From Pontiella sp. (lineage in GTDB: Bacteria > Verrucomicrobiota > Kiritimatiellia > Kiritimatiellales > Pontiellaceae), in NCBI GenBank assembly GCA_029939385.1, contig JAOZSZ010000013.1, forward strand, positions 1 to 8,143: a DNA stretch of 8,143 bases, read 5' to 3'. The first letter of the stretch is position 1. Every line of letters starts with the position of its first letter. A model generated the notes under the pieces. That model was not told where the DNA came from. It made no database searches and saw nothing but the letters and a program-made list of their open reading frames with translations. Made by a program: the position numbers and the translations under genes. Of this stretch, positions 1-6,340 are shown one piece after another.

Positions 1-890
1 TGATGAGCTTTGGGATCATTATTCATCATCATATCGAAGGGTTTGGCTTCGGGAATGAAGAGGAGGGCTTTAAATTCGATTGCGCCCTCCGCATTGTAAT
101 GAATAGTTTCGGCGGGGTTGTTCATATCGTGAGAGATATGTTTATAAAATTCGCCATATTCCTCATCGGTGATTTCATTTTTCGGGCGCAACCAAATAGC
201 CTTTTGTGTGTTGATTTGGTCTTCTTTTTCTTCTTCGGTTCCCTTCTCTTCATCCTTTTCAGTGCTGAGTAAGACAACGGGGTGCTCAAGAAAATCGGAG
301 AATTTCTTAACCGTGGAGCGGAGGGTCCACTCATCGAGATATTCGGTGGCATCTTCTTTTATATGTAGAATAATATCGGTTCCGCGGGTGGTTTTGTTGG
401 CATCGGATAGGGTGAAGTTTCCGGTTCCTTTGGATTCCCATTTAACCGCATCTTCGCCGTGTGCTTTAGTGATTACGGTTACGTTGTCGGCCACCATGAA
501 TGAGGCATAAAACCCCACTCCGAATTGACCGATTAACTCGGGATTATCTTTAACATCCATCTCCTTAGCCTTGGCGAGGAACGCTTTAGTTCCGGAGTGG
601 GCGATGGTGCCAAGATTTTCGATGACAGACTCTTTCGACATCCCAATGCCATTGTCGGAGATCGTTAATGTTTTCGCTTCCTTGTCCGCGCGCAGCGTAA
701 TTTTCCAGTCACTATTACCATCGAGTAGCTCTGTATTGGTGAGCCCCTCAAAACGTATTTTATCGATCGCATCGCAGGCATTAGAGATGAGTTCGCGCAA
801 GAATACTTCGCGGTGGGAATAGAGCGAGTGAGTGATGAGATGCAGTAATTGTTCGAGTTCGGTTTTAAACTTCAAGGTTTTTTTTGCCAT
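1..890 (-). CDS. htpG: Hsp90-family chaperone HtpG, N-terminal part (cut by left window edge)
   Basis: This is the first 296 codons of the ATP-dependent cytosolic chaperone HtpG (bacterial Hsp90, GHKL ATPase fold). The start ATG at 890 encodes MAKKTLKFKTELEQLL and is preceded by AAGGAGA at good spacing. The nucleotide-binding domain is complete: RELISNACDAIDKIRF (about residues 32-47, with the catalytic Glu33 and ATP/Mg-binding Asn37), DNGIGM (79-84, with the adenine-contacting Asp), then IGQFGVGFYASFMVAD in the lid/glycine-loop region, and GTDIILHIKED closing the domain. An acidic, Lys/Glu-rich stretch (KDEEKGTEEEKEDQ) matches the linker to the middle domain, whose beginning (IWLRPKNEITDEEYGEFYKHI) is also visible. 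The reading frame stays open to base 1, so the rest of the middle domain and the C-terminal dimerisation domain lie outside the window. The gene is transcribed divergently from the esterase gene at 1003. Recognition is secure from motifs alone. No frameshift is seen. Confidence 0.97.
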   Translation of the reverse strand, partial: MAKKTLKFKTELEQLLHLITHSLYSHREVFLRELISNACDAIDKIRFEGLTNTELLDGNSDWKITLRADKEAKTLTISDNGIGMSKESVIENLGTIAHSGTKAFLAKAKEMDVKDNPELIGQFGVGFYASFMVADNVTVITKAHGEDAVKWESKGTGNFTLSDANKTTRGTDIILHIKEDATEYLDEWTLRSTVKKFSDFLEHPVVLLSTEKDEEKGTEEEKEDQINTQKAIWLRPKNEITDEEYGEFYKHISHDMNNPAETIHYNAEGAIEFKALLFIPEAKPFDMMMNNDPKAH

Positions 891-948
891 CGATATTCTC
901 CTTATGATGTCTGTAGTAAAAATAGTTGGCGAAACTACGAAAGAGGGA

Positions 949-977
949 CTTATATTTCAAGTCAACCTTGATAGAAA
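949..977 (-). promoter_or_regulatory. tentative htpG promoter
   Basis: On the minus strand a good -10 box, TATAAG (949-954, five of six consensus bases), lies 17 bases from a weak -35 box, TTTCTA (972-977, three of six). This would give a 5' leader of about 50 bases before the htpG Shine-Dalgarno site. A short inverted repeat, GACTT-N7-AAGTC (947-963), overlaps the -10 box and could be an operator. No CIRCE element (TTAGCACTC-N9-GAGTGCTAA) and no clear sigma32-type promoter is present, so heat-shock control by HrcA or sigma32 is not supported here. The promoter call is weak because of the poor -35 box. Confidence 0.3.
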
Positions 978-996
978 TTCTGGAATTTTATATACA
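968..996 (+). promoter_or_regulatory. sigma70-like promoter of the three-domain hydrolase, probably leaderless
   Basis: TTGATA (968-973, five of six -35 consensus bases) is followed by a 17-base spacer and TATACA (991-996, four of six -10 consensus bases). Only six bases, GCTCAA, separate the -10 box from the ATG at 1003. The usual distance from a -10 box to the transcription start therefore puts +1 on or next to the A of the start codon. No Shine-Dalgarno sequence is present in those bases. The mRNA is inferred to be leaderless. The GH18 gene at 7612 has the same geometry. Confidence 0.55.
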
Positions 997-1002
997 GCTC
1001 AA

Positions 1003-3378
1003 ATGAAAATAATAAAAATTGTACCCCTACTCGCATCTTTTTTCCTTATTTCAAGTTATGCAGAGGTCATTAAGGTTGCGTGCATTGGTGATTCCATCAC
1101 GTTGGGTGCAGGGGTGGAAGATCGCGAAAGAAATAACTATCCTGCACAGCTTCAGCGGATTCTAGGAAGTGCCTATCAGGTAAAAAACTTTGGAGTGAGT
1201 GGTAGCACTATGCTTCGCAAAGGGAATTGGCCCTGGAGTAATCATTCGTACGGTAAAGATATGGCCCGTTATCAGCCCGATATTGTGGTGATAATGCTGG
1301 GTACTAACGATGCAAAACCCGTCAACTGGAAATATAAGAAAGAGTTTCTTCCCAATACCTTGACGCTTATTCAGTCTTTTAAATCACTCCCCAGCAAGCC
1401 TCGCATCCTTCTTTGCACCCCTCTTCCGGGGCTCACAGGATTGGCTTCAACACCTCAGAATATTCCTGGCAAAGTTATTGCGGAAGAGGTGGTTCCCTTG
1501 GTTCGGCAGGCCGCCGAGCAATCACATAGTGAGCTGATTGATCTCTTTATAGAATTTAGCTTTTTTGAGGAAGATCTTCCTTCGATTCTTCCCGATAAAA
1601 CCCATCCCGGAGCGAAAGGGGCTGCTAGTATTGCTCTGCGTGTTGCCGACCAAATTATGGTTCCGCGTAATATAGAATTTTCGGTTGAATCTCAGCTTAA
1701 AAAGGAGGGGGTGAAAGTAACGAAAGAAACCTTCCACGGCTATGATCGTTTTACCTTTAATCTATCAACGGTTGATAATGCAATCTGTGTGATTGTGGCT
1801 CCAAAATCTGTTATTCAAGGTCAGCCATGGATATGGCGCGCGCGATTCTTCGGTCATCAACCCGCACTCGATCAAGCGCTGCTTGATCGGGGGTATCACC
1901 TTGCTTATTGTGATATTTCAAATCTGTTTGGTAGCCCTAAAGCGGTGGCTCGATGGGATAAGTTTTATGCATTTACGCAAGCTCTTGGATTATCCAAAAA
2001 GCCGATTCTTGAAGGCATGAGTCGAGGGGGCTTAATCGTTTTTAACTGGGCCAAAGCCAATCCCAAAAAAGTGGCCGCTATTTATGGCGATAATCCGGTT
2101 TGTGACATTCGTTCTTGGCCCGCTAAAAAATCTCCGGGTGATTGGGAAAGATGTCTGAATGCTTGGGGGAAAACCGAGGCAGATATGCCCGATTTTAAGG
2201 GAAATCCGATCGATGGTTTGGAGCCTTTGGTTAAGGCTCATGTCCCGGTTTTTTTGCCTCTTGGAACAAAAGACCAGGTGGTTTTGCTTTCCGAAAATGC
2301 TCATATCTTAGCGGAGCGCTACACGAAATTGGGAGGGAGTGTTACGGTTTGGGAAAAACCCAATGCGGGTCATCATCCTCATGGACTGCATCCTATTTTT
2401 CCGCTCCTTCGCCATTTACTTTATGCTTCAGGAAACCCGATCTTGCCCGATCTCTATCAACAGGCGAGCACGCAGACGTTTCCGTTGGTGGATGCCCCGA
2501 TTCTTCAACAACGCCAGCAACAGCTAAAGCAAGCTAAGCGCATTCTCTTTCTTGGAGATTCGATAACCTACGGTGGAGATTATGTATCCTTCTTCACCGC
2601 TTGGGCTGAACAGCAATCCTTTGCGCCCGAGGCATCGTTTGTAAATATGGGGCTGTCATCAGAAACCGTATCGGGGCTTTCCGAAAAAGGACATGCCGGC
2701 GGAACGTTCCCGCGTCCAGATCTTCAGGAACGTCTGGGTCGCGTGCTTTCTCAATACAAACCTGATCTTATATTTGCTTGTTATGGAATGAATTGCGCCA
2801 TCTATAAGCCCTTCGATGCCGAGCGCTTTGCTGCCTATCAAAAGGGGATTACTAAACTAAAAGTCGAGGCAGAGAAGGCCGGGGCTCAGGTGGTATTCAT
2901 TACGCCTCCCTATTTTGACAACCATGGGAAAGCGGGTCCTTTCGAATATGCAGATGTCCTTAGGCGCTATAGTCATTGGTTGGTTTCAAAACGTGCTGAT
3001 GGATGGGATGTAATTGATCTCAATACTGAAATGACGGCCCGCATTAAAGGGGCTCAGGTATTGGATCCCGCCTTTTCTGTTCAACGCGATAAAATTCACC
3101 CAAACCCAGCTGGCCATCGGATTATGGCGCAAAGTTTAATCAACTATTATACTGACCCTTACTCGCCTACGGCAGAAGCGATTCAACAAAATGTAATCGA
3201 TCGCGAGCGTTTTAATCTGACGCATCAGCGAATGAAGATTCTCCGGGATGCGTGGCTCTCAGAAACCAAGCATAAGCGACCGGGTGTTGCAAAAGGTCTG
3301 CCGCTCCCAGAAGCGGAAGAGAAAGCCGCTAGGCTTTCGGAGAAACTTAAAGAATTAGCATGCAGTCGCCATAGCTAA
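1003..3378 (+). CDS. exported three-domain hydrolase: SGNH esterase, alpha/beta-hydrolase, SGNH esterase
   Basis: This 791-residue protein probably removes acyl groups from, or otherwise hydrolyses, esters on extracellular or envelope polysaccharides; the substrate is unknown. Residues 1-20 are a signal peptide (MKIIKIVPLLASFFLISSYA, likely cleaved before Glu21, no lipobox). The first SGNH/GDSL domain (about 22-220) has GDSIT with nucleophile Ser31, block III GTND (100-103) and the Asp198/His201 dyad in DKTHPG. The middle domain (about 245-475) looks like an alpha/beta-hydrolase: GMSRGG nucleophile elbow (Ser340), GTKD (Asp424) and NAGHHPHG (His457, 458 or 460). The second SGNH domain (about 512-715) has GDSIT (Ser520), GMNC (595-598, Cys in place of the block III Asp) and DKIHP (Asp696/His699). 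A charged tail of about 70 residues follows. The frame is open upstream to 832, but the signal peptide and the promoter at 968-996 fix the start at 1003. The last 32 bases overlap the end of queA on the other strand. Planctomycete/Verrucomicrobia-group bacteria carry similar multi-domain esterases. Confidence 0.88.
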   Translation: MKIIKIVPLLASFFLISSYAEVIKVACIGDSITLGAGVEDRERNNYPAQLQRILGSAYQVKNFGVSGSTMLRKGNWPWSNHSYGKDMARYQPDIVVIMLGTNDAKPVNWKYKKEFLPNTLTLIQSFKSLPSKPRILLCTPLPGLTGLASTPQNIPGKVIAEEVVPLVRQAAEQSHSELIDLFIEFSFFEEDLPSILPDKTHPGAKGAASIALRVADQIMVPRNIEFSVESQLKKEGVKVTKETFHGYDRFTFNLSTVDNAICVIVAPKSVIQGQPWIWRARFFGHQPALDQALLDRGYHLAYCDISNLFGSPKAVARWDKFYAFTQALGLSKKPILEGMSRGGLIVFNWAKANPKKVAAIYGDNPVCDIRSWPAKKSPGDWERCLNAWGKTEADMPDFKGNPIDGLEPLVKAHVPVFLPLGTKDQVVLLSENAHILAERYTKLGGSVTVWEKPNAGHHPHGLHPIFPLLRHLLYASGNPILPDLYQQASTQTFPLVDAPILQQRQQQLKQAKRILFLGDSITYGGDYVSFFTAWAEQQSFAPEASFVNMGLSSETVSGLSEKGHAGGTFPRPDLQERLGRVLSQYKPDLIFACYGMNCAIYKPFDAERFAAYQKGITKLKVEAEKAGAQVVFITPPYFDNHGKAGPFEYADVLRRYSHWLVSKRADGWDVIDLNTEMTARIKGAQVLDPAFSVQRDKIHPNPAGHRIMAQSLINYYTDPYSPTAEAIQQNVIDRERFNLTHQRMKILRDAWLSETKHKRPGVAKGLPLPEAEEKAARLSEKLKELACSRHS
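3321..3338 (-). terminator. perfect hairpin just past queA, candidate queA terminator
   Basis: GAAAGCC-GCTA-GGCTTTC is a perfect 7-bp inverted repeat with a 4-base loop. On the minus strand it begins eight bases after the queA stop codon and is followed by the pyrimidine-rich but not pure T stretch TCTTCCGCTTCT. It lies inside the coding end of the opposing hydrolase gene, where it encodes KAARLS. It is a plausible but imperfect intrinsic terminator for queA, because the T-tract is poor. It could equally be chance in coding sequence. Confidence 0.35.
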
Positions 3379-4381
3379 AGAATCGATATTTTTCCTCTAT
3401 CGCTTCGGCATAGGCGCGAAGCATGAGCTCGCGGCCGGCGAAAGCGGACATCATCATGAGCAACGTTGATTTGGGTAGGTGAAAGTTAGTGAGAATGGCA
3501 TCGACGTTCTGGAATTCGTAGGGCGGATAGATGAAAATATTGGTGGAGCCTTCGGCTTTTTTTAGGGAGGAAAGGCTTTCCAATGTTCGAACACTCGTAG
3601 AGCCGACTGCCACGATCCGCCCTCTGTTCTGTTTTGCAGTATGGATGGTGTGCGCGGCTTTTTCCGAAACAAGATAGCGTTCGTGGTGCATTTCGTGATC
3701 GGTAATAATCTCTGCCGAAACAGGACGGAAGGTGCCAAGGCCAACATGGAGCGTTAGTTCGGCTTTTTTTATCCCTTTTTTTTCTAGAGAATCAAGAAGA
3801 GCAGGCGTGAAGTGTAGCCCCGCAGTGGGCGCGGCGGCAGCGCCGGGTTCGGCGGCGTAGACGGTTTGGTAGCGCTCTTTGTCGGTATGGATCTGTTCGC
3901 GAGTCTGTTCTTTTCGGGCAATATAGGGAGGGAGGGGAGGAACGCCCTCCTCGTCGAGAATTTCCATAAGCGGGCGTTCAGATTTAATCCTAAGCCGTGC
4001 TTTGCCTTGCTCTCCATCCTGAAGCATTGTGGCCTGTACTTTTCCAGAACAGAGATCGAGTTCGTCTCCAACTTTTGGGCGGCGCGAAGTTTTCATTAGC
4101 ACGTTCCATTCATTTGGAACGGGTTCATCTAACAAGAGTAATTCAACTTTTCCGCCCGAGGCCATTTTATGGCCAAAGATACGGGCGGGAATGACTTTGG
4201 TATTGTTAAGTACGAGTACATCGGGGGCTCGTAGGTAGTCGATGATATTGGTAATTATCTTATGTTCAATCCGTCCGGAATCACGGTGAAGAACCAGCAT
4301 CCGTGCCATATCACGGCGCTCGGCTGGATGCTGGGCAATCAGCTCCGTTGGGAGATCATAGTTGAATAGGTCGGTTTTCAT
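3347..4381 (-). CDS. queA: S-adenosylmethionine:tRNA ribosyltransferase-isomerase QueA
   Basis: QueA transfers and isomerises the ribosyl part of S-adenosylmethionine onto preQ1 in the anticodon of GUN tRNAs, giving epoxyqueuosine, the penultimate step of queuosine synthesis in the cytosol. The 344-residue length is normal for the family. Motifs seen in order: DLPTELIAQHPAERRD (9-24), VLVLNNTKVIPARIFG (55-70), the GGKVELLLL segment (76-84), EEGVPPLPPYIAR (144-156), YQTVYA (171-176), AAPTAGLHFT (183-192), HVGLGTFRPV (212-221), HEMHHERY (229-236), TNFHLPKSTLLM (298-309) and YRFFSYGDCMLI (332-343). The start ATG at 4381 has AGGAAG seven bases upstream. The frame runs open to 4582 but that extension lies antisense to purD and has no family similarity. 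The C-terminus is canonical, so its 32-bp convergent overlap with the hydrolase gene is real. It is divergent from purD across 76 bp. No preQ1 riboswitch is seen upstream, and no tgt or other queuosine gene is in view. Confidence 0.97.
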   Translation of the reverse strand: MKTDLFNYDLPTELIAQHPAERRDMARMLVLHRDSGRIEHKIITNIIDYLRAPDVLVLNNTKVIPARIFGHKMASGGKVELLLLDEPVPNEWNVLMKTSRRPKVGDELDLCSGKVQATMLQDGEQGKARLRIKSERPLMEILDEEGVPPLPPYIARKEQTREQIHTDKERYQTVYAAEPGAAAAPTAGLHFTPALLDSLEKKGIKKAELTLHVGLGTFRPVSAEIITDHEMHHERYLVSEKAAHTIHTAKQNRGRIVAVGSTSVRTLESLSSLKKAEGSTNIFIYPPYEFQNVDAILTNFHLPKSTLLMMMSAFAGRELMLRAYAEAIEEKYRFFSYGDCMLIL

Positions 4382-4457
4382 CTGGTAGCTTCCTGAAACC
4401 GCAGAAGAATACGGAACCACAGCAAGAATTAAAGATGAATCTGTTTTGGAGTTTAAA
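4382..4457. other. divergent intergenic region between queA and purD
   Basis: These 76 bases must hold the start signals of both queA and purD. Each gene has a clear Shine-Dalgarno site here: AGGAAG for queA (minus strand, just beyond 4388) and GGAG for purD (4448-4451). I could not assign a convincing promoter pair in either direction. The best candidate toward queA, TTTAAT-N16-TATTCT, is weak. The region is too short for a purine or preQ1 riboswitch in addition to promoters, and none is visible. Confidence 0.6.
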
Positions 4458-5741
4458 ATGAAAATATTGGTAGTAGGTAATGGGGGCCGCGAGCATACGC
4501 TGGCATGGAAACTGGCAAACGATAGCACAAAGCCCGAAATTTTCTGTACACCAGGTAATGCGGGAACCGCGGCGCTGGGCACAAATCTTTCCTATAGCGC
4601 AACCGATATTGATGGCATTAAGCAATGGTGCATCGAAAATCAACCCGGCTTGGTGGTGATAGGACCCGAAGCGCCGCTGTGTGCCGGAATGGCCGATGTG
4701 TTAGAAGCCGAGGGCTTTCGGGTGTTTGGGCCTAATCAGGCGGCGGCCGAGCTGGAGGGAAGTAAACAATTTGCGAAGGAAATTATGAAAGCGGGGGGCG
4801 TTCCAACCTCGGCTTATGAGGCCTTTACTGATCCTGATTTAGCCTGTGAGTATGTTCAAAAGCGCGGTGTTCCTATCGTGATTAAGGCGGATGGTCTTGC
4901 GGCAGGAAAGGGGGTAACCGTAGCCGAAACCGTAGAACAGGCGGAAGCCGCCATTCGTGATGCACTGGATGGAAATGCTTTTGGAGAGGCCGGGAATCGG
5001 GTGGTGATCGAGGATTTTCTTGTGGGTGAGGAGGCGTCTATTCTTGCGCTGATTGATGGTGATCATGTGGTGATGCTTGCTTCGTCGCAGGATCATAAAC
5101 GGATCTTTGAAAAAGATAAGGGTCCCAATACGGGAGGTATGGGGGCCTATTCGCCGGCCTCAATTATAACGGAAAGTGTCCTTGAAAAAATAAAGACGGA
5201 AGTCTACGACCGCACGCTGGCTGAACTAAAGAAACGGGGCATTGTTTTTAAAGGCGTGCTTTACGCGGGGCTAATGATTGAGAAGGGCCGGCCGAGTGTC
5301 GTTGAATTCAATTGTCGTTTTGGTGATCCAGAAACACAGGTTGTATTAGCGCGTTGGGATGGGGATATGCTTCCGGCGATTAATGCCGTAATCGATGGTA
5401 CGCTTTCCGATGATTTAATTCAGTGGAAACCAGAGCATAGCGTTTGTGTGGTGATGGTGGCGGGGGGATATCCCGGCGACTATGCCAAGGGGAATGAAAT
5501 CCAGAATCTAGATAAAGCGAATGCGGTTGATGATACGATGGTGTTTCACGCTGGAACTGCGCTTTCTAAGGATCAAATTGTGACGGCGGGCGGGCGAGTG
5601 TTAGGCATTACCTCGCTGGGTAAAGATCTTCCCGATGCGCTTTCGAAAGCATACATTGCCGTGGAAACTATCAGCTTTACTGGTGCTTTTTATCGAAATG
5701 ATATTGCACACCGTGAACTAAGGAGATTGGAAAATGACTAA
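4458..5741 (+). CDS. purD: phosphoribosylamine-glycine ligase (GAR synthetase) PurD
   Basis: PurD is the ATP-grasp enzyme that joins glycine to 5-phosphoribosylamine, the second step of de novo purine synthesis. At 427 residues it has the normal full length. The N-domain opens with MKILVVGNGGREHTLAWKL (1-19). GPEAPLCAG (69-77) and the FGPN segment follow. The ATP-grasp core shows SKQFAKEIM (102-110), VIKADGLAAGKGV (141-153), ASSQDHKRIFEKDKGPNTGG (208-227, a slight variant of the usual DHKRxxDGDxGPNTGG) and the metal-binding VVEFNCRFGDPE (281-292). The C-domain carries VVMVAGGYPG (331-340) and GGRVLGIT (378-385). The ATG at 4458 is chosen because it has GGAG (4448-4451) six bases upstream and matches the family start. 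An in-frame TTG at 4446 lies on the Shine-Dalgarno site itself and is rejected. The 3' end overlaps purE by 8 bp, so the two are co-translated. Confidence 0.97.
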   Translation: MKILVVGNGGREHTLAWKLANDSTKPEIFCTPGNAGTAALGTNLSYSATDIDGIKQWCIENQPGLVVIGPEAPLCAGMADVLEAEGFRVFGPNQAAAELEGSKQFAKEIMKAGGVPTSAYEAFTDPDLACEYVQKRGVPIVIKADGLAAGKGVTVAETVEQAEAAIRDALDGNAFGEAGNRVVIEDFLVGEEASILALIDGDHVVMLASSQDHKRIFEKDKGPNTGGMGAYSPASIITESVLEKIKTEVYDRTLAELKKRGIVFKGVLYAGLMIEKGRPSVVEFNCRFGDPETQVVLARWDGDMLPAINAVIDGTLSDDLIQWKPEHSVCVVMVAGGYPGDYAKGNEIQNLDKANAVDDTMVFHAGTALSKDQIVTAGGRVLGITSLGKDLPDALSKAYIAVETISFTGAFYRNDIAHRELRRLEND

Positions 5742-6246
5742 GAAAAATACACCTGTAGCCATTGTTATGGGCAGTAAGACCGATTGGCCCACATTGGAAT
5801 TTACCGTTAAGACGCTGAAGGAGTTCGGCATCGAAAGCACCGTTAAGGTGATGTCTGCGCATCGCACCCCGCACGAAGCGGCAGATTTTGCGGAAAATGC
5901 GGCGAAGAATGGATATAAAGTAATTATTGGTGCGGCCGGTGGGGCGGCTCATTTGTGTGGGGTTTTGGCGGGGCACACGATCCTGCCTGTGATTGGGATT
6001 CCTGTGAAGGGCTGGGCTCTTGATGGGTTGGACTCGCTTCTTTCTACCGTGCAAATGCCCAAGGGCGTTCCGGTGGCGACCGTGGCTATTGGTAAAGCAG
6101 GAGCCATTAATGCGGCAATTCTTGCGGTGCAGATGATGGCGATCGCTGATCCGTCGCTGAAGCGCAAGTTGACAACTTTTAAGAAAAATATGGCGGCCGA
6201 AGTGCTTAAGGCGGATGCCGAGCTTCAAGCTGAACTTGAAGCGTAA
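5734..6246 (+). CDS. purE: N5-carboxyaminoimidazole ribonucleotide mutase PurE (class I type)
   Basis: PurE moves the carboxyl group of N5-CAIR to carbon 4 to give CAIR in de novo purine synthesis, normally after PurK has made N5-CAIR. It forms an octamer in the cytosol. The 170-residue protein has the expected length and motifs: VMGSKTDWP (11-19, with the phosphate/substrate-binding Ser14 and Asp17), SAHRTP (41-46, catalytic His43), IIGAAGGAAHLCGVLAGHT (64-82), LPVIGIPV (84-91), LDGLDSLLSTVQMPKGVPVA (96-115) and AIGKAGAINAAILA (118-131). The common HLPG is HLCG here (Cys75). The run of GxDSLLSTVQMP plus AIGKAGAxNAA supports class I rather than the class II AIR carboxylase. The start overlaps the end of purD (ATGACTAA) and has AAGGAG eight bases upstream inside purD. 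No purK lies next to it, so purK, if present, is elsewhere in the genome. Confidence 0.96.
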   Translation: MTKKNTPVAIVMGSKTDWPTLEFTVKTLKEFGIESTVKVMSAHRTPHEAADFAENAAKNGYKVIIGAAGGAAHLCGVLAGHTILPVIGIPVKGWALDGLDSLLSTVQMPKGVPVATVAIGKAGAINAAILAVQMMAIADPSLKRKLTTFKKNMAAEVLKADAELQAELEA

Positions 6247-6253
6247 GTCCTGA

Positions 6254-6308
6254 TTTTTTCTTTTCTGTAGGTTGAGGCCGGAGGTTTTTACTTATAGAAA
6301 AGAAAGGG
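6254..6308. repeat. AT-rich inverted repeat between purE and the cdd1-like gene
   Basis: TTTCTTTTCTGTA (6257-6269) pairs with TATAGAAAAGAAA (6293-6305) through 13 base pairs, one of them a G-U wobble. Three more pairs at the loop side and three T-G wobbles at the base could extend it. The loop contains the GC-rich TTGAGGCCGGAGG. It starts eight bases after the purE stop codon and lies 33 bases past the stop of the convergent gene, where a terminator is expected. It lacks a GC-rich stem and a following T-tract, so it is not a standard intrinsic terminator. It may still act as a 3' end structure for one or both transcripts. Confidence 0.45.
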
Positions 6309-6340
6309 AAGGGCGTCTGCGTTATTCATAAAGCGTATTC

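Noticed and set aside
832..1002. N-terminal extension of the three-domain hydrolase by 57 residues
   Set aside because: It would run antisense into htpG, has no Shine-Dalgarno site, and would bury a textbook signal peptide that begins at the ATG at 1003.
891..1002. CIRCE or sigma32 heat-shock control element for htpG
   Set aside because: No TTAGCACTC/GAGTGCTAA repeat is present, and the one CTTGAAA-like sequence has no CCCCAT box at the required spacing.
4446..4457. TTG start for PurD adding four residues
   Set aside because: The TTG overlaps the GGAG that serves the ATG at 4458, and the PurD family begins at MKILVVG.
4382..4457. preQ1 or purine riboswitch for queA or purD
   Set aside because: The 76-bp gap shows no pseudoknot or three-way-junction pattern and leaves no room beyond promoters and Shine-Dalgarno sites.
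4382..4582. N-terminal extension of QueA by 67 residues
   Set aside because: It lies antisense to the start of purD and has no family similarity, while the ATG at 4381 has a good Shine-Dalgarno site and the canonical QueA start.
5677..6228. 183-codon open frame on the minus strand
   Set aside because: It is antisense to purE, rich in His and Arg as expected for a shadow frame, and has no domain signal.
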